Positions 8,466 to 17,641 are shown, numbered from the stretch's first letter. The stretch is DNA of 64,000 bases from an uncultured Lachnospiraceae bacterium (GCA_947629865.1 CANRFJ010000009.1:1-64000), one strand, 5' to 3'. Notes: a model not told the origin generated them from the sequence alone. Numbers and translations are program-made.

Positions 8466-8506
8466 CTTTCTCCGGCATTGTGCCGTCCGGAAAAAGATGG
8501 TATAAT
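8466..8506 (+). promoter_or_regulatory. Promoter of the EAL gene, copy 2 of the shared element
   Basis: TTGTGC (8478-8483) and a perfect TATAAT (8501-8506) are 17 bases apart. The 23 bases covering the dyad CGGCATTGTGCCG are identical to the copy before the GHKL kinase gene at 6046-6070. Confidence 0.6.
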
Positions 8507-8547
8507 GATATGGTACATTTACTTGACAGAAAGGAGGCTTTCTATTT

Positions 8548-9747
8548 ATGGACGGAAAGGAAATTACTCTTACAGATATCCGAAACGCAATGGACAACCA
8601 CGAGTTTGTCGCCTATTATCAGCCTCAGTATAATGCGCTTACCAATAAAATCGCCAGTGCGGAAGCCTTAGTCCGCTGGCCCCGACCGGACGGAACTACC
8701 ATTATGCCGGGAGTTTTCGTTCCCCTTCTGGAGCAGAGCGACGCCATTATAGAACTGGACTGGTACATATTAGAGGAGGTCTGTCGTTTTCTGGAAACCG
8801 AACAGGACGCCGGGAATTCTCTGGTGCCCATCGGGGTAAATTTCTCCAGATGGCATGTAGACGAGAGTGGATTTCTGGAAAAACTGTGCGCCGTTACTGA
8901 GAGGCATCACCTTGCCAGAGAACTCGTCGTAGTGGAACTCACCGAATCCGCTTTTGCCGACTGCTGTAACCAGATTGCCGACTGGGTTGGCGAAATACAG
9001 AGAGCCGGTTTCTCCGTAGCCATTGATGACTTTGGCAGCGGCCTGTCCTCCCTGAGTTTTGTCAAGGATATCTCCTTTGATATTTTAAAAATTGACAAGG
9101 CTCTGATCAGCAAAAACTGCGAAGACGAAAAAGAGCGAATTGTATTGGAGAGCATTTTTACATTTGCCCACCGTCTGCATTTGACGACGGTAGCCGAGGG
9201 CGTGGAAACCATTGAACAGCTCAGTTTTCTACGCACCTGTGACTGCAAACTGATTCAGGGATATTTCTTTGCCCGTCCGATGCCGGAAGATGAATTCCGG
9301 AAACTCTGCGTCCAGGATACCAAAGTTGCGGAGTCGCCGGATATTCTCACTGCCCAGACGCCCTTTGGTGCCAACCAACTGCTTTTGGAAGTTGTCTTCA
9401 CGCGCTATCCGCTGATTATTTTTTCCAATCTTTCGCGGAACAGTTATTATATGATGGCCTATGATAATTTTACCTCCCGCTCCTGTCCCTCCACCGGTGT
9501 GTTCAGCGAATTGATCCGGCACGGGGCCGCCTCCATGCTGCCGGAAGAACAGGCGCTCTTTGAGAACACCTTCTGCATTGAAAATCAGCTTTCTGTCTAC
9601 GAAAAAGGAGAAAAATCCCTCCGTCTGGTCACACACCAGTTGGGGGACGACGGCATCTACCGGAAGGTGGAAACCACCAATTACTTTGTAAAGCACCCGT
9701 CCTCAGACGACATACTGGTATTCAGTTTATGCCAAAATCTGGACTGA
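8548..9747 (+). CDS. EAL-domain cyclic-di-GMP phosphodiesterase
   Basis: A 399-residue cytoplasmic protein with no membrane segment. The EAL domain fills residues 5-250: EALVRW near 37, the metal and substrate motif DDFGSGLSSLSF near 160, DILKIDKAL, and EGVET near 217. These key residues are present, so hydrolysis of cyclic-di-GMP to pGpG is expected. The C-terminal 130 residues are a separate domain I do not recognise; they may be a PAS-like sensor. No GGDEF domain is fused. The start follows AGGAGG by ten bases. Its promoter repeats the one used by the GHKL kinase. Confidence 0.88.
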   Translation: MDGKEITLTDIRNAMDNHEFVAYYQPQYNALTNKIASAEALVRWPRPDGTTIMPGVFVPLLEQSDAIIELDWYILEEVCRFLETEQDAGNSLVPIGVNFSRWHVDESGFLEKLCAVTERHHLARELVVVELTESAFADCCNQIADWVGEIQRAGFSVAIDDFGSGLSSLSFVKDISFDILKIDKALISKNCEDEKERIVLESIFTFAHRLHLTTVAEGVETIEQLSFLRTCDCKLIQGYFFARPMPEDEFRKLCVQDTKVAESPDILTAQTPFGANQLLLEVVFTRYPLIIFSNLSRNSYYMMAYDNFTSRSCPSTGVFSELIRHGAASMLPEEQALFENTFCIENQLSVYEKGEKSLRLVTHQLGDDGIYRKVETTNYFVKHPSSDDILVFSLCQNLD

Positions 9748-9777
9748 CGGCTCCGCGAACCCCTGCATTGACAAAAC

Positions 9778-9814
9778 GGGCTGCCACACCAGCAAATGTG
9801 ACAGCCCCTTTTTT
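9778..9814. terminator. Bidirectional intrinsic terminator
   Basis: An 11-bp stem with one mismatch (GGGCTGCCACA with TGTGACAGCCC, 9778-9807) is followed by CTTTTTT and preceded by AAAA. It separates the EAL gene from the convergent small gene at 9820. Confidence 0.8.
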
Positions 9815-9819
9815 CCGAC

Positions 9820-10065
9820 CTATTTTTTTGTGCATCGCAATGATTTGTAAGATGGCTTCTCCGACGGCCCGACTCTGTCAATGTGTAATGCTACGATCTG
9901 ACCGAGCGCATCGCCCTCGTAATCCAACATATAGGAGCCCCTCTCCATAACCTGCAATAATTCCTCCGGTTTTCTGTTTGTATAGGAAACTCCCTCTACG
10001 TCAATGGCTATCCCACATTTTTTTGCATGTGCAAATTCTTCCAATATCCATTGGTTTTTCTGCAT
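9820..10065 (-). CDS. Small conserved-looking protein of unknown function
   Basis: An 81-residue soluble protein, beginning MQKNQWILEEFAHAKK and ending in a Lys/Arg-rich tail. I do not recognise a family. It ends at a good terminator, and its ATG at 10065 follows GGAG by six bases, which supports expression over the ATG four codons upstream. The central segment (AIDVEGVSYTNRKPEELLQVM) resembles small ligand- or nucleic-acid-binding domains only in general composition. Confidence 0.55.
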   Translation of the reverse strand: MQKNQWILEEFAHAKKCGIAIDVEGVSYTNRKPEELLQVMERGSYMLDYEGDALGQIVALHIDRVGPSEKPSYKSLRCTKK

Positions 10066-10450
10066 AAAAATCTCCATTTCATATACCGCCGAATGAAGGC
10101 AGGAAGGTGTACCCCGTGATGTAACAACCCTCTACGGCCGGCCCGGTAAAAGAGCCTTTTTAATTAAAGTGTGAATATTTTACGACTTGTAACTATGGTG
10201 AATATAGAAATAACGAAAGTTATTAACCTTTTGTTCTGTATATAATTCCTGTTATGCAATTTGCCGTTGTGCTATATACTCCACCCCTTGCTGATGATCA
10301 ACACCCCCTTTCTGCCGGCGCTTTTACCTACACCCATATTATACCGCGTCCCGCCCCCGCAGGACAAGTAGCACTCAGACGGAAATCCCTACCATTTAGA
10401 CGAAAATTTTTCCATTATAAATATTTCCAGCGATTTTTTTCAGTTACAGG
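10066..10450. other. Gene-free stretch before mecA
   Basis: About 385 bases without a convincing gene. The only local structure I see is a short hairpin with a GAAA loop (10209-10224, AATAAC and GTTATT arms) in an AT-rich segment. A reading frame at 10254-10454 has no ribosome site and biased composition. Confidence 0.5.
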
Positions 10451-10479
10451 TTGACTTTACCCGCAATATAACTTATACT
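10451..10479 (+). promoter_or_regulatory. mecA promoter
   Basis: TTGACT (10451-10456) and TATACT (10474-10479) are separated by 17 bases, a near-consensus sigma-A promoter about 35 bases before the start codon. Confidence 0.75.
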
Positions 10480-10514
10480 TTTGATACAAATATATGAAGA
10501 AAGGGAGTGTGCTT

Positions 10515-11339
10515 GTGAAGATAGAACGAATTAGTGAAAATCAGATTCGCTGTACCCTGAACAAACATGATTTGATGGAGCGCCATCTGAAAATCAGCGA
10601 GCTGGCCTATGGTTCCGAAAAAGCCAAAGAACTATTTCGTGATATGATGGAACAAGCGAACATCGACTTTGGCTTTGATGCGGACGATATTCCTTTAATG
10701 ATAGAAGCGATTCCCACTTCCAGAGAATCCATTGTCCTGGTAATTACCAAGGTGGAGAACCAGGAAGAATTTGACGAGAAATTCTCCCATTTTGGTCTTC
10801 AGGAAGAAGATCTGGAGGAAGATGAGGACTTTGACTACGAGGAGGAGGAAGACGAGGAAGACGACGGCTCCTCGGTACTGGATTCCCCTGAGATCGTAAA
10901 CTGCTTCGAGCAGCTTCACGAACTGATTGAGGAGGCGGAGGCCAGAGAGGAGCGCAACAATTCCCGCGAATTTATCCCTCTCAGCGAAGCTCTCCAGAAC
11001 AAGCGCAAGAAAAAGGCGTCCAAAAAGAAAAAATCCGAAGATATCCACGACCGGATCAAGGTATTTTCCTTTATATCCCTTAATCCGATTATTCGGGTTG
11101 CCCACCTGATTCCGCCCACCTACACCGGAAAGAACTCCGTGTGGAAGGACGAACTCGGCAACCGCTACTATCTTCTCCTGAACCGCGGCAACGCGAAAAA
11201 TGCTTTTCTCTCCACCTGCTCGATTATTTCCGAGTTTGGAAAGGAAGAAACCGTGACCTATGCCACCCAGGATTATTTTAATGAACATTTTCAGATCATT
11301 ATACGGGATAAGGCTCTCGCACAGTTGGCGCAGTTATAA
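10515..11339 (+). CDS. mecA: MecA-type Clp adaptor protein
   Basis: The N-terminal domain is the canonical MecA beginning, KIERISENQIRCTLNKHDLMERHLKISELAYGSEKA, followed by a long acidic linker rich in Glu and Asp (residues about 95-130) and a C-terminal domain. In Bacillus the family delivers substrates such as ComK to ClpCP. The ATG at 10494 would add seven residues; I prefer the GTG at 10515, which follows GGGAG by seven bases and gives the usual MKIERIS start (274 residues). The unusually acidic linker is longer than in Bacillus subtilis MecA. It is a single gene ending at a terminator. Confidence 0.88.
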   Translation: MKIERISENQIRCTLNKHDLMERHLKISELAYGSEKAKELFRDMMEQANIDFGFDADDIPLMIEAIPTSRESIVLVITKVENQEEFDEKFSHFGLQEEDLEEDEDFDYEEEEDEEDDGSSVLDSPEIVNCFEQLHELIEEAEAREERNNSREFIPLSEALQNKRKKKASKKKKSEDIHDRIKVFSFISLNPIIRVAHLIPPTYTGKNSVWKDELGNRYYLLLNRGNAKNAFLSTCSIISEFGKEETVTYATQDYFNEHFQIIIRDKALAQLAQL

Positions 11340-11361
11340 AGAGACGTTTACCGCATACAAA

Positions 11362-11405
11362 AACCCCTCTGCTTCGGGATTTCCACCGGCAGAGGGGTTC
11401 TTTTA
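11362..11405 (+). terminator. mecA terminator
   Basis: An 11-bp perfect stem AACCCCTCTGC with GCAGAGGGGTT (11362-11399) is followed by CTTTTATT. Confidence 0.88.
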
Positions 11406-11435
11406 TTGTTTCGCTTCGTATCGTCCCGGATACGG

Positions 11436-11648
11436 TCAGGCATTCTTGGTGGTCAGGTATTCGTTGATTTTGGAAACCAGATCGTCACAGTCCAGACCGT
11501 GAACCATAGCTGCTTCCTCCAGGCTCTCTCCCTGGGAAGCCGGACACCCGATGCAGTGCATACCGGAAGCCATCATGATCGGGGCAATAGTCGCATCTTC
11601 CTGCAAAATACTGCCAATAAGCATATCCTTTGTCACTTCTTTTAACAT
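11436..11648 (-). CDS. DUF1858 small redox-disulfide protein
   Basis: A 70-residue protein with the DUF1858 layout: an N-terminal amphipathic segment, then MHCIGCPAS with a CxxC pair near residues 32-35, and a short helix (SLEEAAMVHGLDCDDLVSKINEYL). The family is often found fused to or near hybrid-cluster proteins and other redox enzymes in anaerobes and may bind a cofactor or disulfide. The ATG follows AAGGAGGGTACAGAC. It is divergent from the ferredoxin gene 240 bases away, which also suggests an electron-transfer setting. Confidence 0.8.
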   Translation of the reverse strand: MLKEVTKDMLIGSILQEDATIAPIMMASGMHCIGCPASQGESLEEAAMVHGLDCDDLVSKINEYLTTKNA

Positions 11649-11885
11649 GTCTGTACCCTCCTTTTAAAGGTCTAAAAGCCTATGTTTGATTATAGTCAGA
11701 AGCGGGGGACTTGTCAAGAAAGTATTCCCCAATTTTTTTTGCGCTATACCTTTTGCCCGCATATCTCTCCGCTATCGGGGAGCGTTTCCGGCCCATTCTG
11801 TCCATTCCGTGCAAATTTTACTTGTTTTTTTTCTCATTTTGTATTATTATGTGTGTATGTTCATTATATAAAGGAGGATACAAAA

Positions 11886-12056
11886 ATGGCTTATAAAATT
11901 TCAGATGCCTGCATCAGCTGCGGTTCTTGTGCAGCAGACTGTCCGGCAGGAGCTATCTCCGAGGGAGATGCACATTACGAAATTGACGCAGACACATGCC
12001 TGGATTGCGGCGCTTGCGCAGCTACTTGTCCGGCAGGAGCTATCGCTGCTGAGTAA
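11886..12056 (+). CDS. 2[4Fe-4S] bacterial-type ferredoxin
   Basis: A 56-residue clostridial ferredoxin with two cluster motifs: CISCGSCAADCP near the N-terminus and CLDCGACAATCP near the C-terminus (CxxCxxCxxxCP twice). It carries low-potential electrons in the cytoplasm, for example for pyruvate oxidoreductase and hydrogenase. The start is fixed by AAAGGAGGATACAAAA; the longer frame upstream runs through the promoter region and is not real. A weak promoter (TTGTTT and TATTAT, 17 apart) precedes it and a strong terminator follows, so it is monocistronic. Confidence 0.95.
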   Translation: MAYKISDACISCGSCAADCPAGAISEGDAHYEIDADTCLDCGACAATCPAGAIAAE

Positions 12057-12080
12057 TGTAAAAATTGTAGACTATAAAGG

Positions 12081-12119
12081 AGCCCCCGGCATCGCGTATG
12101 CCAGGGGCTTTCTTTTTCT
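12081..12119 (+). terminator. Ferredoxin terminator
   Basis: A stem of AGCCCC-C-GGCAT and ATGCC-A-GGGGCT with loop CGCGT (12081-12109) is followed by TTCTTTTT. Confidence 0.85.
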
Positions 12120-12152
12120 TCTCTATTGCGTTTCGGCGCGCGGGGCCTTGTA

Positions 12153-13508
12153 TCAGTCGCCCAGTCTTGCCAGCAGCTCACGGCTCAGGTCTTCGTAGCC
12201 TGGCTTGCCCAACAGCGCAAACATATTTTTCTTATAACTCTCCACACCCGGCTGATTAAACGGATTTACTCCGAGGAGATAGCCGCTGATTCCGCAGGCG
12301 TACTCAAAGAAGTAAAACAGCTCGCCCAGATAAAATTCATTCTGCTCCGGAATACGGATCACAAGATTCGGGACATTTCCATCGGTATGCGCCAACTGGG
12401 TTCCTTTCATGGCGCTCTTATTGATAAAGTCCATCGTCTTACCGGCCAGATAATTCAGGCCGTCCAGGTCTTTGTCCTCTTTTTTGACCGTGATGTCCAG
12501 CGACGGTTTCTCCAGCTCCATCACAGTCTCATACATAATGCGGGATCCGTCCTGAATGAACTGTCCCATCGAATGTAAATCGGTAGTCAGATCCACGGAC
12601 GCCGGAAAAATACCTTTCTGGTCTTTTCCCTCGCTCTCCCCGTAGAGCTGCTTCCACCACTCGCCCACATAGTGGAAAATCGGCTCGTAGTTGGCGAGAA
12701 CTTCCACGCTCTTGCCCTTCCGGTGAAGGATATTGCGGACTGCCGCATATAAAATCGAATCATTTTTCAGGGAAGGCGTCTCCAGGCAGAGTTTCCTCAT
12801 GCTCTGCGCGCCCTCCATCAGTCTGCCTATATCTGCGCCGCTGGCGGCAATCGGCAGAAGGCCTACAGCAGTCAGAACAGAGAATCGTCCGCCCACATCG
12901 TCCGGTACAACGAAGGTCTCATATCCCTCCTCGTCTGCCAGTCCCTTCAGGGCGCCTCTCTCCCTGTCTGTAGTGGCGTAAATACGCTTGGCCGCTTCCT
13001 CTTTGCCGTATTTATTTTCCAGCATCTCCTTGAATACGCGGAAGGCGATGGCCGGTTCGGTGGTAGTACCGGATTTACTGATTACATTCACAGAAAAATC
13101 CCTGTCCCCGATAGTCTCTACCAGCTGGGCCAGATAGGTGCCGCTGATACTGTTGCCGGCGTAGTAAATCTCCGGCGTCCGGCGCACGGATTTGTCCACA
13201 CTGTTATAAAAGCAGTGGCGCAAAAACTCGATGGCTGCGCGGGCTCCCAGATACGAGCCTCCGATGCCGATTACCACCAATACATCGGAATCCGACTGAA
13301 TCTTCTCCGCCGCCTTCTGGATTCTGGCAAACTCCTCCTTGTCATAATCCACCGGCAAATCAATCCAACCCAGGAAATCATTTCCGGCTCCCTTTTTGTT
13401 CTCCAATGTGTCTCTTGCCACGGACACAGCCGCCTCCATAGACTGGATCTCGTCTTCCCGGATAAATCCACCGGCAAGCGAATAGTCAAAGGTTACATGC
13501 TTTTCCAT
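12153..13508 (-). CDS. pgi: Glucose-6-phosphate isomerase
   Basis: A 451-residue phosphoglucose isomerase that interconverts glucose-6-phosphate and fructose-6-phosphate. Recognisable parts are [16 protein letters not shown], the sugar-phosphate loop [31 protein letters not shown], and a late GGNVPNL-like region. The Clostridia type is this short single-domain form rather than the long proteobacterial one. An upstream extension of 26 codons is out of keeping with the family. The ATG at 13508 follows AGGAGGATAAAGGAA. It stands alone, with the membrane-protein gene 81 bases upstream on the same strand. Confidence 0.95.
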   Translation of the reverse strand: MEKHVTFDYSLAGGFIREDEIQSMEAAVSVARDTLENKKGAGNDFLGWIDLPVDYDKEEFARIQKAAEKIQSDSDVLVVIGIGGSYLGARAAIEFLRHCFYNSVDKSVRRTPEIYYAGNSISGTYLAQLVETIGDRDFSVNVISKSGTTTEPAIAFRVFKEMLENKYGKEEAAKRIYATTDRERGALKGLADEEGYETFVVPDDVGGRFSVLTAVGLLPIAASGADIGRLMEGAQSMRKLCLETPSLKNDSILYAAVRNILHRKGKSVEVLANYEPIFHYVGEWWKQLYGESEGKDQKGIFPASVDLTTDLHSMGQFIQDGSRIMYETVMELEKPSLDITVKKEDKDLDGLNYLAGKTMDFINKSAMKGTQLAHTDGNVPNLVIRIPEQNEFYLGELFYFFEYACGISGYLLGVNPFNQPGVESYKKNMFALLGKPGYEDLSRELLARLGD

Positions 13509-13589
13509 TTCCTTTATCCTCCTATTATGTAAAATCGTAGACACTTCTATACTGGAATTATACCCTTTTACAATTCTCCCTGTCAACCT

Positions 13590-14333
13590 CTATCCCATAT
13601 ATTCGCGGATAACGTCCCGAAGCACCTCCTCCTCCTCTTTCGTAAACTCAAAAGAAAGCGAGGGCGCAGGTTCTGCCTCCTCCGCCGGAGCCGTCTCGGT
13701 CTCCTTCGGTATCAGGCTGACCACCTTGCCCGGCGCGTCCGGATCCTCCCTCTGCCTGTCCCACTCCTCTGCAAAATACTCTCTCTGATACTCCTCAAGC
13801 CTCTGCGGGTGAAACGCCTCGTTTTCCAGACGCGGCTTGTAAATATTTTCCAGGAAGTCCATTAAATCAACCCGAAGGGTGTCCCATTTGTTATGGATTC
13901 CAAAAAAACAGTCCGACAGGAGAATTATGCCGTTCCCCAGCACACCCGAAAACAGGTTTGCAAAGATCACGCTCCGTCCCATGTCCGCTATCATAGCCCA
14001 TATCCCGCCTCCCAGACTGCCAATCATGGCGAGAAGCATACACTGACTGCAAAATGCCTCCCATGTCTTGATCCGCAGCCCCAGCACGCGGTAATGGCGT
14101 AGATACTTTTCCACAAAAACCCCCACATTGGGAACCCCGATCTTTAACTGGTAACAGGTTTCAAATTTGACGCGCATGGCCTTGATCAGGCGGTGGTCTG
14201 AATGTCCCATGTCTCCCGCCGCCTTTAATAAACGCCGGTATGTATGGCTTATCATTCCCTTCACTGCCATTTCCAGCACACAGAGCAGGGCAACGCCGTA
14301 TACCACGCCAAAACCGTTCAAAAATTCCATCAT
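13590..14333 (-). CDS. Membrane protein of unknown function
   Basis: A 247-residue protein with a hydrophobic N-terminal segment, a basic soluble loop, a second pair of membrane segments (about residues 95-145), and a charged C-terminal domain rich in Glu and Arg ending FTKEEEEVLRDVIREYMG. I do not recognise a named family; similar proteins are hypothetical in gut Clostridia. The start is supported by GGAGGGATTGGC before ATG ATG. It lies between murG upstream and pgi downstream, all on the minus strand, which does not reveal a role. Confidence 0.6.
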   Translation of the reverse strand: MMEFLNGFGVVYGVALLCVLEMAVKGMISHTYRRLLKAAGDMGHSDHRLIKAMRVKFETCYQLKIGVPNVGVFVEKYLRHYRVLGLRIKTWEAFCSQCMLLAMIGSLGGGIWAMIADMGRSVIFANLFSGVLGNGIILLSDCFFGIHNKWDTLRVDLMDFLENIYKPRLENEAFHPQRLEEYQREYFAEEWDRQREDPDAPGKVVSLIPKETETAPAEEAEPAPSLSFEFTKEEEEVLRDVIREYMG

Positions 14334-14488
14334 GCCAATCCCTCCATTTCTGAGTCTGAGTTTCGGCCTTCTGCCACATCAACTCCGGTTTTTCTCAGAA
14401 ACAGTATAGCAAATGGAATTTATATCTGCCTAGGCAGTTTGTCCCGTTTTCAACAAAACCGCACAACCTTTTCCGACAGGATTCTCCC

Positions 14489-15571
14489 TTATCCGGCAGC
14501 TTCCTCCGAAAGAGCGGTCGCATCGATAATATCTGCAACCCTTATCACCGCGTCCCGCTGATTGCTGGCCTCCATGGCCGCCACATATTCCTGCTTATTC
14601 TCATCTACCCGACGCACCGCCTCCAGCAGTCTCTCACTGGTGAGCTCCTCCTCTCGGATAACGCAGCTAAAGCCCTGCTTCTCAAAAGAGGCCGCATTCA
14701 ATATCTGGTCGCCCCGGCTCGCCTCCAGAGACAGCGGGATCAGTATATTCGGTTTGTGCAGCGCCAACAGCTCACAGATGGCATTGGCGCCAGCGCGGGA
14801 GATCACCATATCCGCCGCGTCCAGCAGATCGCAGAGTTCCTTCTGTATATATTCATACTGGGCATAGCCCTCCGTCCCCTGCAGGGATTCATCGACCTTT
14901 CCCTTGCCGCACAGATGGATAATCTGGTATCGTTCCAGCAATTGCGGGAGGATTTCCCTCACCGCCTCATTGACGCGCACAGAGCCGAGACTTCCCCCTA
15001 TGACAAGGATCACCGGTTTATTGGCGGTAAAGCCGCAAAAATCCAGGCCCTTGATGCGGTTTCCGGAAAAGAGTTCGCTGCGTATCGGGGAGCCGGTCAG
15101 ATGCGCCTTGTCCGCCGGCAGATTTTCCAACGTCTCCGGAAAGTTGGCGCAGATGGCCGTGGCCGCGGAGAGGCACAGCCTGTTTGCGAGGCCCGGCGAA
15201 ATATCCGACTCGTGCAGGACGCATGGCACATGACGGCGCTTTGCCGCCTTCACCACCGGCACGGTGACGAAACCTCCCTTGGAAAAAATGACATGGGGGC
15301 GGATTTTTTTGATCAACCTGTCCGCCTCCGCATACCCTTTTATGATCCGGAACGGATCCGTAAAATTCTTAATGTCAAAATACCGGCGCAGTTTTCCGGA
15401 GGAAATACCGTAATAGGGAATGTCAAAATTGCCGATCAGCTCTTTTTCAATGCCCGTTTTGGAACCGATATAATGAATTTCATAGCCTCGTTTCTGAAGC
15501 TCCGGAATCAGTGCGATATTGGGTGTAACATGACCGGCTGTGCCGCCGCCGGTGAGTATAATTCGTCTCAC
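14489..15571 (-). CDS. murG: UDP-GlcNAc:undecaprenyl-pyrophosphoryl-MurNAc-pentapeptide transferase MurG
   Basis: A GT28 glycosyltransferase that completes lipid II at the inner membrane face. The glycine-rich loop TGGGTAGHVTPN is near residue 7, the second-domain signature GGSLGSVRVNE near residue 175, and the donor-binding stretch ISRAGANAICELLALHKPNILIPL near residue 250. The start is a GTG at 15571 seven bases after AAGGAGGG, giving 360 residues. The reading frame runs 37 codons further upstream but has no start support and is rich in Arg. MurG outside the dcw cluster occurs in some Clostridia. It overlaps no other gene and follows the HIT gene by 13 bases. Confidence 0.93.
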   Translation of the reverse strand: MRRIILTGGGTAGHVTPNIALIPELQKRGYEIHYIGSKTGIEKELIGNFDIPYYGISSGKLRRYFDIKNFTDPFRIIKGYAEADRLIKKIRPHVIFSKGGFVTVPVVKAAKRRHVPCVLHESDISPGLANRLCLSAATAICANFPETLENLPADKAHLTGSPIRSELFSGNRIKGLDFCGFTANKPVILVIGGSLGSVRVNEAVREILPQLLERYQIIHLCGKGKVDESLQGTEGYAQYEYIQKELCDLLDAADMVISRAGANAICELLALHKPNILIPLSLEASRGDQILNAASFEKQGFSCVIREEELTSERLLEAVRRVDENKQEYVAAMEASNQRDAVIRVADIIDATALSEEAAG

Positions 15572-15584
15572 GTCCGTACCCTCC

Positions 15585-16004
15585 TTACAGATTCGCTTTG
15601 ATTTCTTCCGCCACTGCCGCCAGATCCTCCGGCGTCTCCCCCGGCTTCCAGCCGATGTTGATTGTGTCGGTATCGCCTGCAAAACGCGGAATTACATGGA
15701 CGTGGAGATGGAATACCGTCTGGCCGGACGCCTCCCCGTTGTTCTGGAGCACGTTTATGCCGTCGCAGTGGTAGGTCTCCTTCAGGGCAATGGCGATTTT
15801 TTTCGCCACTACCATGATTTTGGAAGCCACCTCGTCCGGCAGCTCATACAGATTGGCCGCATGGATCTTCGGAAGAATGATCACATGTCCTCTGGCAGCC
15901 GGATTCACATCCAGTATCGCCTTAAAGGAATCGTCCTCATACACCGTTGTCGACGGAATCTCTCCCGCCAGAATCTTACAGAAAATACAATCGTCTTTCA
16001 TCAT
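15585..16004 (-). CDS. HIT family nucleotide hydrolase
   Basis: A 139-residue histidine-triad protein with CIFCKILAGEIPS at the start and the triad HLHVHVIP near residue 100. Two extra Cys in CIFC resemble zinc-binding HIT members. The family hydrolyses nucleotide phosphoramidates such as AMP-lysine. The ATG follows GGAGGTAA. It is the gene just upstream of murG (13 bases) and just downstream of the flavodoxin-like gene (19 bases), so the four genes from the rhomboid gene to murG may form one operon. Confidence 0.93.
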   Translation of the reverse strand: MMKDDCIFCKILAGEIPSTTVYEDDSFKAILDVNPAARGHVIILPKIHAANLYELPDEVASKIMVVAKKIAIALKETYHCDGINVLQNNGEASGQTVFHLHVHVIPRFAGDTDTINIGWKPGETPEDLAAVAEEIKANL

Positions 16005-16023
16005 TTACCTCCATATCATTTAT

Positions 16024-17031
16024 TCATTTTTCCTGAAAACGGAATATCGTATCAAAATTTCTCAAAATCTTAAAATTCCCCTGTGCGGAAATCTCACCCA
16101 TCATAAACGCGCTCTGGAAAGTCCTGGCGCCGCTGAGTATGTCGGAGAATACCTGGGAATTCAGTTTCGCCGTGACATCCGGCTTTAACTGCCCCTTCCC
16201 GTCAAAGGAACCCCTGTAACAGTTCAGTTTGTCCTCGTCAATCTCAATGATGAGCGAGGAGTTCTCATCTGTCAGATCCAGCTGGAATACCGCCTTCATG
16301 TCATCGGTGGGATAGAAGTTCTCCTTCAGTTTGCGGATATATCCATCGGCATCGCCTCCCTCCCCTAACATTCCCTTAAAGAGACTGGCCAATTCCTCTA
16401 TGTCCTCCTTCTGCTTCTTTACATAATTGTCATTGGAGACATAGGCGGATAACTGCTCGCTCTCCTGCGGAGTAAGGAGCGGAGTACTGCTCCGGAGCAC
16501 CGTCTTCTTCACCTGCATACTGCTGTTCGGGAAAGCGACGGTCTTTTTGGAAATGGCCCGATAAAAGGCCTCCGTCTTCTTCTCGATCATCAGATTGTAT
16601 TCCGCATTGGTCTCAAATTCCACATGGTTATCCACATAGGCGCAAAGCCCCTCGACAGGGACTCCACCCAGCATCTCCCATGCGCGCAGTAGCTGGTACT
16701 CCACCTCTCTCTCCCCGTAGGTGGTCGCCATGACTACCGGAAGCATATAGATATGGGAAATACTCTCCTTGTCCCCGTATAGCCAGCAGGCGTCCAGAAA
16801 CTGCTGCAAAAATCCCCCAATGCCGAACCATTCCACAGAGGCCGCCAGAATCACGCCGTCGGCGTCCTTCAGCGTCTTGGGCAGAACGGTAATGTTATTT
16901 TTCTCCTCATACAGATTATACCGCTCCACGGTCACGCGCAATTCATCAAGCACCTTTGTGATCTTTTCCAGCGCAAACAATGTGGGATCGTCAATCAGCC
17001 CACGCCCGCCATAATAAATATTAACTCTCAT
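16024..17031 (-). CDS. Flavodoxin-like domain fused to an SCP2-like sterol-carrier domain
   Basis: A 335-residue two-domain protein. Residues 1-170 look like an NAD(P)H-dependent FMN reductase or flavodoxin-like fold (GVILAASVEWFGIGGFLQQFLDAC, VMATTYGEREVEYQLL). Residues about 235-335 resemble an SCP2 sterol-carrier domain, with VFQLDLTDENSSLIIEI and the typical end LSGARTFQSAFMMGEISAQGN followed by a short helix. The SCP2 domain usually binds lipid-like molecules. The combination suggests a redox protein for a hydrophobic ligand but that is inference. The first bases overlap the end of the rhomboid gene by 11, and GGAGG lies inside that gene. Confidence 0.65.
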   Translation of the reverse strand: MRVNIYYGGRGLIDDPTLFALEKITKVLDELRVTVERYNLYEEKNNITVLPKTLKDADGVILAASVEWFGIGGFLQQFLDACWLYGDKESISHIYMLPVVMATTYGEREVEYQLLRAWEMLGGVPVEGLCAYVDNHVEFETNAEYNLMIEKKTEAFYRAISKKTVAFPNSSMQVKKTVLRSSTPLLTPQESEQLSAYVSNDNYVKKQKEDIEELASLFKGMLGEGGDADGYIRKLKENFYPTDDMKAVFQLDLTDENSSLIIEIDEDKLNCYRGSFDGKGQLKPDVTAKLNSQVFSDILSGARTFQSAFMMGEISAQGNFKILRNFDTIFRFQEK

Positions 17032-17641
17032 AGGAAACCTCCATCTGTTTCTTTTTCGCCATGATCAGGCAGATAACAAATCCCGTTACCAGGCCGCCGA
17101 TATGGGCCGCATTATCAATGCTCTCATCCACCATGCCGCTATACAGGCTCAGTGCAATAAAAACCAGATATCTGGGCACCTCCGAAGTGCGGCGGCCCCG
17201 GTTTCCCAGGATCAGCAGCATCAAAAGAGCGCCCGTCAGTCCGTAAATAGCGCCGGAAGCTCCGCAGGAAACGGTATATTCGCTGCCGGCAACTACATTA
17301 TAAACGATTGAGGTAACTCCTGCAAGAATTCCCGATAGAAAATATAAAATTATATAGCGCACCTTTCCCAGAACCTGCTCAATCGCATATCCGAGCACAA
17401 GAAGCGAAATCATGTTATTGACCAGATGCTCCGCCCCAAAGTGAAGGAAAAAGTGTGTTACCAGGCGGTAATATTCATGATTCTCCAGTATAAGCGGTTC
17501 CGATATGGCCCCCATCTCTATCATGTGCTCCGTGTCGTAGCTGGAGCCCGTCCACTCCACACAGGCATATACCAGAACATTGATCAGCAAAAGGGCAATC
17601 GTGACAACCGGAACCTTAATCTGTTCTTCTCTCACAGGCAT
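17021..17641 (-). CDS. Rhomboid-family intramembrane serine protease
   Basis: A 206-residue polytopic protein with the catalytic Ser in GASGAIYGLTG (about residue 127) and the partner His in DNAAHIGGLVTG near residue 180, plus the N-terminal HFGAEHLVNNM loop motif. It should cleave within transmembrane segments of other proteins; the target is unknown. Six membrane helices fit the family. The ATG follows CCGGAGGAAAGAAG. It begins a likely operon with the flavodoxin/SCP2-like gene, the HIT gene and murG. Confidence 0.92.
   Translation of the reverse strand: MPVREEQIKVPVVTIALLLINVLVYACVEWTGSSYDTEHMIEMGAISEPLILENHEYYRLVTHFFLHFGAEHLVNNMISLLVLGYAIEQVLGKVRYIILYFLSGILAGVTSIVYNVVAGSEYTVSCGASGAIYGLTGALLMLLILGNRGRRTSEVPRYLVFIALSLYSGMVDESIDNAAHIGGLVTGFVICLIMAKKKQMEVSYES

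Noticed and set aside
10254-10454. 66-codon frame before mecA
   Set aside because: Pro/Arg/His-rich composition, no ribosome site, and it ends at the mecA promoter.
11682-11885. N-terminal extension of the ferredoxin frame
   Set aside because: It runs through the promoter area, is absent from the family, and the AAAGGAGG site places the start at 11886.
14756-15601. 281-codon frame opposite murG
   Set aside because: No ribosome site and no recognisable domain; murG on the other strand is certain.
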